From NCBI GenBank assembly GCA_017411745.1, contig JAFQPM010000002.1, positions 143,810 through 187,331 on the forward strand: 43,522 nucleotides of DNA. The letters are read 5' to 3'. This document shows, in pieces, positions 1 through 6,364 of the stretch (position 1 is its first letter; each line of letters begins with the position of its first letter). The DNA comes from Clostridia bacterium (GTDB lineage: Bacteria > Bacillota > Clostridia > Oscillospirales > CAG-272). The notes under the pieces were generated by a model. The model had not been told where the DNA came from. It saw only the letters and a program-made list of their open reading frames with translations, and searched no databases. Position numbers and translations under genes: made by a program.

Positions 1-1048
1 TGCCTGCAACCCATTTGTCTGTGATTTCGGTTGCTTCTTTAGGATTAGTGAGCACGTATTCGATGATCTCATTTGCCGCGCTCTTGCCGATAAAGAAGCA
101 GCTTCCATAAAGGAAGACATTAGTTTTGATATACCCTTCGGCATAAACCTCGATTGCCAATCCATTCATTGGAAGAATGTCACTTGATACAACCAGGCTG
201 ATCTTTTGTCCTGAACCGTGGTAATCTTCGTATTTGATCGCTTCCGCATCAGCGCATTTTTCGGTAAAAATCTTCCAGACGTGATCGCTTTGTTCTATTG
301 ACAGTTCATATTTTTTTGCTGCAGTCCAAACGTCTTCGTCATGGTCATAATAATAGTTAAGAAATGAGACGTTTTCAGAAAGATTCTTTAAAGCGATCAT
401 TTCGCCAAAGGTTTTTGGGGGATCGAATTTATATCGGAATATTGAATAGACAACGAACTCATCAGTTCCTTCAAGCTTGACTGCTATCGCGTCGTTATCG
501 GGTGCACCCTTGATTGAATATGCGACACAATCTATTTCATATCTTCCTCCGTCACCAAAGTCGTCATAACCGTAGGCAATCATCTCCCCGAGGTGTTCTC
601 CCAAAAGATCCTCGGATATCTTCTTATTTACGTAGTAATAGGGTTCGTCATTTACGTCAATTAACCAAAATTTTTCATATATATCGAGATATTCCCAGCT
701 CCATTCGTAAGCGAGCTCTTCTCCGTAAGGTTTTAAACCTTCCTTGTATTTGCGATTATCGAGCCATATTTCCCTGCCGTTCTCGTCGAACTGCGGCGTT
801 GTGTCGACGGTAGCATCGGTTTTTTCGCTGTTGTTTTCGGTTTCTTGACCTCCATCAATCTGCGGAGTTGCTCTGTCGGCTATGAGAAAGCCTACGGGGA
901 CAGTTGCGGCAAGAATGGCAACGCAAGCCGCTACGGCAATCAAGCGCGCCCAGGGTGTGTTTTTTCTCCTCGATTCCTCCTTTGCTTCTTTTACAATATC
1001 GTCGTCAATAAGACCTATGGAGTCCTGCAAGAACTCTTTTTTCTTCAT
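1..1048 (-). CDS. Membrane-anchored partner of ECF sigma factor (putative anti-sigma), 3' end outside window
   Basis: Reading the minus strand from the ATG at 1046-1048 gives an open frame of 349 codons that runs off the window edge, so the C-terminus is missing. The product has a short charged N-terminal tail (about 33 residues), one hydrophobic segment at about residues 34-56 and then a long, acidic, Tyr-rich region that should lie outside the membrane. The ATG overlaps the TGA of the upstream sigma factor gene (ATGA), and an AGAGGTG ribosome binding site sits inside the end of that gene, so the two are translationally coupled. This gene order and one-TM architecture are typical of anti-sigma factors that hold an ECF sigma at the membrane. 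I recognise no named domain in the outer part, so the anti-sigma role is inference from context. Confidence 0.75.
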   Translation of the reverse strand, partial: MKKKEFLQDSIGLIDDDIVKEAKEESRRKNTPWARLIAVAACVAILAATVPVGFLIADRATPQIDGGQETENNSEKTDATVDTTPQFDENGREIWLDNRKYKEGLKPYGEELAYEWSWEYLDIYEKFWLIDVNDEPYYYVNKKISEDLLGEHLGEMIAYGYDDFGDGGRYEIDCVAYSIKGAPDNDAIAVKLEGTDEFVVYSIFRYKFDPPKTFGEMIALKNLSENVSFLNYYYDHDEDVWTAAKKYELSIEQSDHVWKIFTEKCADAEAIKYEDYHGSGQKISLVVSSDILPMNGLAIEVYAEGYIKTNVFLYGSCFFIGKSAANEIIEYVLTNPKEATEITDKWVAG

Positions 1049-1605
1049 ATAAATACACCTCTTTCCTTCAGATAGTTAAGTAGCTTTTCCCTTGTACGCA
1101 AAAGCATCATCTTGACCTTACTCTGCCCGAATCCGAATTGCGAGCTGATATCGGCTATTGAGTCACAATACCAATATCTGCAAACGAATACGCGGCGTTC
1201 CTCGGCTGCAAGAGAGCGCAAAAACGAATTGATGATATCCGCAAGCTCGTTTTGCTCAAGCTCATCCAAAAAGTGTGTTGAGTCGGGAATGCATTCTGAG
1301 AGCTCGTCCAATGAAATTGCTGCCTCGGTCATATATCGCTTATCTGTCGTTTTTGCTCGATAGCGTTTTAAAGCCTGATTCCGAGCTATACGACCTATAA
1401 ATGCCGAAAAAATATTAGGTCTTGTGGGGGGAATTGAGTTCCAAGCGCCAAGATAAGTGTCGTTTTCACATTCCTCTGCATCTTCACGATTTCCAAGAAT
1501 ATTGAAAGCGATCGACAAACAATATTTCCCATATTTTATGCGTGTTTCATCCAATGCTCGTTCGTCTCTGGCAAAATACAGTTCGATGATATCATTATCG
1601 TTCAT
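1045..1605 (-). CDS. ECF subfamily RNA polymerase sigma factor
   Basis: The 186-residue product has the two sigma-70 regions of an ECF sigma factor. Region 2 is at about residues 10-80, with a core-binding helix around GNREDAEECENDTY and a RIARNQALKRYR segment. Region 4 is at about 120-180, with a helix-turn-helix around SIADISSQFGFGQSKVKMML. Length is normal for the class. A near-perfect AAGGAGGTAAC ribosome binding site precedes the ATG. It forms a two-gene operon with the coupled membrane protein downstream. An 8-bp inverted repeat about 50 bp upstream may belong to a self-regulated promoter. The signal sensed is unknown. Confidence 0.93.
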   Translation of the reverse strand: MNDNDIIELYFARDERALDETRIKYGKYCLSIAFNILGNREDAEECENDTYLGAWNSIPPTRPNIFSAFIGRIARNQALKRYRAKTTDKRYMTEAAISLDELSECIPDSTHFLDELEQNELADIINSFLRSLAAEERRVFVCRYWYCDSIADISSQFGFGQSKVKMMLLRTREKLLNYLKERGVFI

Positions 1606-1651
1606 TTTTGTTACCTCCTTATCAGCGTTAAAGGCCTTTCACCTATAAAGT

Positions 1652-1671
1652 ACCTTTTTGTTGAAAAAGGT
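1652..1671 (-). promoter_or_regulatory. Inverted repeat in the sigma factor promoter region
   Basis: ACCTTTTT and AAAAAGGT form a perfect 8-bp inverted repeat around a 4-bp centre. It lies between the prs terminator and the sigma factor gene. On the minus strand it reads TGTGACCTTTTT followed by a CTTTATAGG stretch. This could be the -35/-10 region of an ECF-dependent, autoregulated promoter or an operator. The function is inferred. Confidence 0.4.
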
Positions 1672-1705
1672 CACAGGAAAGTAAGAATATTTTGAAAAGT
1701 CAAAA

Positions 1706-1732
1706 ATATCCCGCAGGATCTCTGCGGGATAT
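1706..1732 (-). terminator. Rho-independent terminator of prs
   Basis: ATATCCCGCAG and CTGCGGGATAT form an 11-bp stem with a 5-nt loop. On the minus strand it is followed by TTTTTG and lies 9 bp past the prs stop codon. It separates prs from the downstream sigma factor gene. Confidence 0.85.
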
Positions 1733-1740
1733 TCTATCAA

Positions 1741-2898
1741 TTACTGTTCGTTATCAAACGTCATCTTGATCTGTCCGTGGGACTCGATCTCCAATTTGTG
1801 CTTTTCCATGATGTTGTTGATTCTCTTTACGGGATCAAGCAACTCGCTGATAGTCGAGTCGTAGTTGAGCGTATCGATGATGTAGGAAACGTACTTACAC
1901 ATATTTACGTTTACGTGCCAGGGCTTATCGAGCAATCCGGGACGACGGTAAACGAGGTTTGTGGTGAATATCTTCGTAATTATTCCGTCCTCGTAAGCCT
2001 TGTCGAATTTCTCGAAGCCGTCGGTAAAGAGTCCGAAGGTTGCAAACGTGAAGATCCTCTTTGCTCCGCGTGCCTTAAGCTGAGAACAAACGTCGAGCAG
2101 AGATTCACCCGAGGAGATCATATCGTCTACGACGATAACGTCCTTATCGGTAAGGTCTTGACCGAGATATTCGTGAGCTTCAATGGGATTTTTGCCGTTT
2201 ATAATGACCGAATAGTTGCGGCGCTTATAGAACATACCGATGTCGATTCCGAGCACCGAGGAGTAATACATACATCTGCCCATAGCACCCTCGTCGGGAG
2301 AGATCATCATAATATTTTCTTTATCAATGATGATGTCAGGTACTGCTTTGATGAGAGCCTTTATCATCTGATATGAGGGGCGCACGTTGTCAAATCCTGA
2401 AAGCGGAATGGCGTTGCAGACTCTGGGGTCGTGAGCGTCGAAGGTGATGATGTTGGTGATACCTATAGATACGAGCTCCTGAAGCATTATAGCGCAGTCG
2501 AGAGATTCTCTGGTGGATCTCTTGTGCTGTCTGCCCTCGTAAAGCATAGGCATTATGACCGTGATTCGTCTTGCTTTACCTGCGATAGCGGCGACTATTC
2601 TCTTAAGGTCTGCGAAATGGTCGTCGGGACTCATAGGCACCGTCTGACCGTACATACGGTAGGTAACGCCGTAGTTGAACATATCGCAGATAATATAGAC
2701 GTCCTGTCCGCGCATCGATTGATGGATAAGACCCTTACCCTCGCCCGTGCCGAATCTGGGGCATATTGCTTCTGCGAGAAACGTGTCGTCCTTGGAACGC
2801 TTGCGCCATCTCTTAAGATAGTTATCGACCTGCTCTGCAAAGGCCTCGCAGCCCTTCATTCCTATCACACAAAGCTCACCGTACTGTGTATCCTTCAT
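1741..2898 (-). CDS. prs: Ribose-phosphate pyrophosphokinase (PRPP synthetase), long form
   Basis: Transfers pyrophosphate from ATP to ribose 5-phosphate to make PRPP for purine, pyrimidine, histidine, tryptophan and NAD synthesis. The type I phosphoribosyltransferase PRPP loop VIVVDDMISSGESLLD is at residues 254-269. The substrate segment PDEGAMGR is near 201-208, and an ATP-loop-like stretch GRQHKRSTRES is near 122-132. At 385 residues it is longer than the usual form of about 315, with extra sequence at both ends, so it belongs to an extended subgroup. The PRPP loop has SSGES where canonical enzymes have a T-G-G/N-T pattern. The ATG follows a GGAAGGGGAAG ribosome binding site. It lies 86 bp downstream of rhaB on the same strand and ends at its own terminator. 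Confidence 0.93.
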   Translation of the reverse strand: MKDTQYGELCVIGMKGCEAFAEQVDNYLKRWRKRSKDDTFLAEAICPRFGTGEGKGLIHQSMRGQDVYIICDMFNYGVTYRMYGQTVPMSPDDHFADLKRIVAAIAGKARRITVIMPMLYEGRQHKRSTRESLDCAIMLQELVSIGITNIITFDAHDPRVCNAIPLSGFDNVRPSYQMIKALIKAVPDIIIDKENIMMISPDEGAMGRCMYYSSVLGIDIGMFYKRRNYSVIINGKNPIEAHEYLGQDLTDKDVIVVDDMISSGESLLDVCSQLKARGAKRIFTFATFGLFTDGFEKFDKAYEDGIITKIFTTNLVYRRPGLLDKPWHVNVNMCKYVSYIIDTLNYDSTISELLDPVKRINNIMEKHKLEIESHGQIKMTFDNEQ

Positions 2899-2937
2899 TT
2901 TACTTCCCCTTCCAAGTTGATAATTTGATCTTTATGC

Positions 2938-2963
2938 GGCGGAAATACCGTGATATTCCCGCC
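2938..2963. other. Hairpin between rhaB and prs
   Basis: GGCGGAAATA and TATTCCCGCC form a 10-bp stem (one G-U pair) with a 6-nt loop, 22 bp downstream of the rhaB stop. It lacks a strong U-run on the minus strand, so it may be a weak terminator or an mRNA-stabilising 3' structure. Confidence 0.5.
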
Positions 2964-2984
2964 TTGTTCAGTTGTCTTTGATAA

Positions 2985-4457
2985 TCAGATAAGCTTGCAG
3001 AATCTTTCGTAAGCCGCATCCCAAGCGCTTCTCTCTCGAGTGGGCTCGTAGTGCTTAAGCTCAAAGGAGTTTGCTACTACCTCTCTTGCTTCTGCAAGAT
3101 CCTTGATCTCGCCTGCTGCGATAGCCTGCATCATAAGGTTGCCGATAGCGGTTGCTTCTCCGGGTCCTGCACAAACGGGAGTTCCGCACGCGTCTGCAGT
3201 CATCTGAGAAAGGAAGGTATCCTTTGTGCCGCCACCAACGACGTTTATCATAGACGTTTTCTTGCCCATAAGGCGTTCGATCGTTTCAACTGTATATCTG
3301 TACTTCAAGGAAAGTGATTCGTAAATGCAACGTACTACCTCGCCAACGGTTTCGGGAACGTGCTGACCTGTCTTGCGGCAGTAGTCGCGGATCTTCTCAG
3401 GCATATTGCCGGGGGTGTTGAAGCTTGCATCATCGGGGTTGATGAGCGAAGCGAAAGGAGTTGCTTCCTTTGCCCAAGCCTCCATCTGACCGAAGCTGTA
3501 TTCGTTGCCCTCTCTCTTCCACTGTCTTCTGGACTCCTGAAGGATCCAAAGACCCATAATGTTCTTGAGGAATCTGATCGTGCCCATAGCACCGCCCTCG
3601 TTGGTGTAGTTGGCGGTTCTCGTTTCATCGTTGATGAGAGGCTCGGGGAGCTCTGCGCCCATAAGCGACCAGGTTCCGCTGGATATGTAAATGAAGTCCT
3701 TGTTTTTTGCGGGAACTGCGATTACCGCGCTTGCGGTATCGTGCGACGCTACGTTGACGACCTTAATATTGTTCTTGCCGACCTCTTCGTTGATCTGAGG
3801 AAGGAGTGCGCCGAGGTTGTTACAAGGCTGGACGAGGGGTGCAAAAATAGAACGGTCGATACCGATCTTATCGGTGAGGTCGAATGCGAAATCTCTCTTT
3901 GCTGCATCAAGGATCATACCCGTAGATGCGATCGTGTACTCGGTAGCCATTTTTCCCGTAAGGAAGTAGTTAAGAAGATCGGGAATGAAGAGCATTTTGT
4001 CTGCGCGCGCGAGCATTTCGGGGTCGTCGCGTCTATCAGCGGCGAGCTGATTGAGAGTGTTAAAGTCGATCGCCTGGATACCTGTCACCTTGTATATCTC
4101 CTCGGGAGATACGAACTGCTTTACGTAATCGGTGATGTTTACAGTTCTTGTATCGCGGTAGTGGGTGGGGTTAGCCATCATTCTGCCGTTTTTATCTATG
4201 AACGCGTAGTCAACTCCCCACGTGTCGATACCCATACTGGACACGTTATCTCCGTCGATTACCGTTTTGGTGATCGAGTTCTTGATCTCAAAGAAGATTC
4301 TGAGAATATCCCAGGTAAATCTTCCGTTTACGAGAACGGGATCGTTGGAGAAACGGTGATTTTCTCTGAGAGTGAGTTTGTTTCCGTCGAACGAGCCAAC
4401 GATTCCTCTACCGCTTGAAGCGCCAAGGTCGATGGCAAGCATCTTAAGTTCAGCCAT
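2985..4457 (-). CDS. rhaB: Rhamnulokinase
   Basis: FGGY-family sugar kinase that phosphorylates L-rhamnulose to rhamnulose 1-phosphate in L-rhamnose breakdown. The N-terminal phosphate motif AIDLGASSGRG at residues 8-18 is the version characteristic of rhamnulokinases, where other FGGY kinases have a DxGTT-type loop. SSGTWSLMG lies near the middle. The C-terminal NVVGGGTKDTFLSQMTADA is the adenosine motif. Length (490) is normal. The start ATG has a GGAGGTAATT ribosome binding site. No rhamnose isomerase, aldolase or transporter is in the window, so the gene is isolated from the rest of the pathway here. Confidence 0.93.
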   Translation of the reverse strand: MAELKMLAIDLGASSGRGIVGSFDGNKLTLRENHRFSNDPVLVNGRFTWDILRIFFEIKNSITKTVIDGDNVSSMGIDTWGVDYAFIDKNGRMMANPTHYRDTRTVNITDYVKQFVSPEEIYKVTGIQAIDFNTLNQLAADRRDDPEMLARADKMLFIPDLLNYFLTGKMATEYTIASTGMILDAAKRDFAFDLTDKIGIDRSIFAPLVQPCNNLGALLPQINEEVGKNNIKVVNVASHDTASAVIAVPAKNKDFIYISSGTWSLMGAELPEPLINDETRTANYTNEGGAMGTIRFLKNIMGLWILQESRRQWKREGNEYSFGQMEAWAKEATPFASLINPDDASFNTPGNMPEKIRDYCRKTGQHVPETVGEVVRCIYESLSLKYRYTVETIERLMGKKTSMINVVGGGTKDTFLSQMTADACGTPVCAGPGEATAIGNLMMQAIAAGEIKDLAEAREVVANSFELKHYEPTRERSAWDAAYERFCKLI

Positions 4458-4479
4458 AATTACCTCCGATAGATAAATG

Positions 4480-4525
4480 TTTAATTTGCTAAATTAAAAA
4501 TGAAATTACAATACACTGTATTATA
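4480..4525 (-). promoter_or_regulatory. rhaB promoter with palindromic operator candidate
   Basis: A consensus -10 TATAAT on the minus strand (4520-4525) lacks a recognisable -35 at 17 bp. About 22 bp downstream is a perfect 8-bp inverted repeat, TTTAATTT-AGC-AAATTAAA (4480-4498), in the presumed 5' leader. A poor -35 plus a nearby palindrome suggests control by a sugar-responsive regulator. This is an inference. Confidence 0.5.
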
Positions 4526-4615
4526 CCATATTTCATTGTTTTTTGTTTGAATTTTTTGTTAACAAAGCCTCCCTTTTACAAATAAATTCCGCAGATGTCG
4601 GCTTTCGACATATTT

Positions 4616-4642
4616 CACAATATTTATCCCTACGCATAAAAT
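4616..4642 (+). promoter_or_regulatory. Candidate sigma-K promoter of dpaAB
   Basis: CAC at 4616-4618, a 16-bp gap and CATAAAAT at 4635-4642 match the known sigma-K pattern (AC, 16-17 bp, CATANNNT). It lies about 80 bp upstream of dpaA. In Bacillus the spoVF (dpaAB) operon is transcribed by sigma-K in the mother cell, so both sequence and context fit. Confidence 0.65.
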
Positions 4643-4692
4643 GGAATGAGGTCTTTTATGACCTTGTAAAAATTTTGATTACATCAGTAAAG

Positions 4693-4708
4693 CGCCGCGC
4701 TTGCGGCG
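4693..4708 (+). other. GC-rich hairpin just upstream of the dpaA ribosome binding site
   Basis: CGCCGC-GCTT-GCGGCG forms a 6-bp stem that ends 2 bp before the CGGAG ribosome binding site of dpaA. Similar CCGC/GCGG hairpins occur at 19013 and 25422. It might tune translation or protect the 5' end of the mRNA; the role is unknown. Confidence 0.5.
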
Positions 4709-4720
4709 TTCGGAGATATT

Positions 4721-5638
4721 ATGAGTATCAATAATGAAAAGTATTGTTTTTCAATAATAGGCGGCGACTATAGGCAGATCGTTGTCGCGAACGAATTGAT
4801 ACGGCGAGGACATAACGTAAAGATTTTCGGGCTTGGCAATCTCGGTGCACATTGTACGCATGCGGAGCTGTTCACAAGCGTTGACAAGGCTATTGACGGC
4901 GGCGACGTTATCTTACTTCCCTTGCCCGTCACACGCGATAACGTTAATCTTTTGCTTGCTTCGGATCCTAAGGCGGAGACTATCCGGCTTGTTGAGCTTG
5001 TACGTCTTGCCTCTCGATATAACTGTCGTGCTATCCTTGGCGGTATGCTCCCCGACGATGTTTGCTCACTTTGTGAAAAGGAGGGCGTTTTTGTCCGTGA
5101 TTATTATAAAAGCGATGATCTGCAAAGAAAAAATGCGCTTCCGTCTGCAGAAGGCTCGCTTATGATCGCTATGGAGCACACCGATATAACGGTGAAGGAT
5201 ATGAAGGCTTTGATATGCGGATACGGTCGGATCGGATCTTTACTTGCCTCGATGCTTCACAAATTGGGAGCTCACGTTACCGTGGCATCACGTAGGGACG
5301 AGACCTTGTGCGAGATCTCGATTGACGGTTACCGCGCGATTCGGATTGGCGATAGTACCGAGGAGCTTGGCGCTGCGGTTGACGAAAGCGACGTTGTTTT
5401 TAATACAGTGCCGTCTGTGATACTGACATCTGCAGTGATTGGTAGGGTCAAAAGCAAACCATTATACATCGAGATCGCTTCTCTGCCCGGCGGGATCGAT
5501 CTGTCAGCGGCGAGAGATGCGGGTATTCGCACGGTCTTTGCGCCCTCGTTACCAGGTAAATATTCGCCGAAAAGCGCCGGTAAATATATTTTTGAAACGG
5601 TTTCCGACATTCTTTCGGAAAGGAGTATAAACGTATGA
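4721..5638 (+). CDS. dpaA: Dipicolinate synthase subunit A
   Basis: With DpaB it makes dipicolinic acid from a lysine-pathway intermediate in the mother cell of sporulating bacteria. The acid then fills the spore core with calcium. The 305-residue product has an N-terminal domain beginning SIIGGDYRQIVVANEL and a second Rossmann nucleotide-binding fold with ALICGYGRIGSLLASML at about residues 163-179. It continues with VTVASRRDE, where the NADP ribose phosphate may bind, and ends near IASLPGGIDLSAARDAG. Length is normal. CGGAG precedes the ATG. Its stop overlaps the start of dpaB. Confidence 0.94.
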   Translation: MSINNEKYCFSIIGGDYRQIVVANELIRRGHNVKIFGLGNLGAHCTHAELFTSVDKAIDGGDVILLPLPVTRDNVNLLLASDPKAETIRLVELVRLASRYNCRAILGGMLPDDVCSLCEKEGVFVRDYYKSDDLQRKNALPSAEGSLMIAMEHTDITVKDMKALICGYGRIGSLLASMLHKLGAHVTVASRRDETLCEISIDGYRAIRIGDSTEELGAAVDESDVVFNTVPSVILTSAVIGRVKSKPLYIEIASLPGGIDLSAARDAGIRTVFAPSLPGKYSPKSAGKYIFETVSDILSERSINV

Positions 5639-6195
5639 TAGGATATGCTTTTTGCGGCTCGTTCTGTACTTTTTCCGAGTCGTTTGAAGTTCTTAAGAAG
5701 TTAAAAAATAAATACGGCGATATAATCCCCATAATGAGCTATAATGCTTATAATACCGACACCCGCTTCGGTACGGCTCGGGAATGGGTCGATAAAATAG
5801 AGCTGGTATGTGAAAAAAATATAATAAACACTATTGAGGGCGCGGAACCGTTGGGCCCCAAGATATCACTTGACGCGCTCGTGGTCGCTCCCTGCACGGG
5901 AAACACACTGGCGAAGCTTGCGAACGGTATAACAGATACCCCCGTCTGCATGGCGGCAAAGGCGCATTTGCGGAGCGACCGACCCTTGATCATAGCGCTT
6001 GCCTCAAACGATGCAATGTCTGCAAATCTTGGCAATCTGGCGACTCTCCTGTCAAGAAAAAACGTATATTTCGTCCCGATGAAGCAGGACGAACCGATAA
6101 AGAAGCCACATTCGCTTGTGGCGGATTTTTCACTTTTGTCACAAACGCTTGAAAGCGCGCTTTCGGGCAAACAGATACGTAAATTGTTCCTATAA
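5635..6195 (+). CDS. dpaB: Dipicolinate synthase subunit B
   Basis: Flavoprotein-like partner of DpaA. The 186-residue product has the fold of the flavin-decarboxylase family, with GYAFCGSFCTFSES at the N-terminus, ALVVAPCTGNTLAKLANG at about residues 80-97 and a RPLIIALASNDAMSANLGN segment. The ATG overlaps the last codon and stop of dpaA (ATGA), so the two are translationally coupled, as expected for subunits made in equal amounts. A strong terminator follows 7 bp after the stop. Both genes being intact supports a spore-forming host. Confidence 0.94.
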   Translation: MIGYAFCGSFCTFSESFEVLKKLKNKYGDIIPIMSYNAYNTDTRFGTAREWVDKIELVCEKNIINTIEGAEPLGPKISLDALVVAPCTGNTLAKLANGITDTPVCMAAKAHLRSDRPLIIALASNDAMSANLGNLATLLSRKNVYFVPMKQDEPIKKPHSLVADFSLLSQTLESALSGKQIRKLFL

Positions 6196-6202
6196 CGATC
6201 TA

Positions 6203-6248
6203 AAAAACGTCCGTCGGAGCTTCTTGTTAGCTTTGATCGGACGTTTTT
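6203..6248 (+). terminator. Rho-independent terminator of dpaAB
   Basis: AAAAACGTCCG and CGGACGTTTTT form an 11-bp stem enclosing a 24-nt region that can fold further (GGAGC/GCTTT). It is followed by GATATTT, right after the dpaB stop. Confidence 0.85.
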
Positions 6249-6298
6249 GATATTTGGCCGAAGAATATAAAAATTTCTTCCCAAAAAAGACAAAGGAA

Positions 6299-6327
6299 TT
6301 GACACTTTATTTTGCTTATGGTATAAT
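6299..6327 (+). promoter_or_regulatory. Perfect consensus sigma-A promoter
   Basis: TTGACA (6299-6304), a 17-bp spacer and TATAAT (6322-6327) match the vegetative consensus at all twelve positions. It lies 38 bp before the 945-residue gene. No obvious operator palindrome is seen, which points to strong constitutive expression. Confidence 0.88.
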
Positions 6328-6364
6328 GAAGCTGTTAAAACATACATAAAAGAGGTGAATTATT

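Noticed and set aside
3360..4418. 352-codon open frame opposite rhaB
   Set aside because: It is a shadow of the strongly supported rhaB frame, has no ribosome binding site and resembles no protein.
4543..4734. 63-codon open frame in front of dpaA
   Set aside because: It runs across the candidate sigma-K promoter and the hairpin, overlaps dpaA in another frame and has no ribosome binding site.
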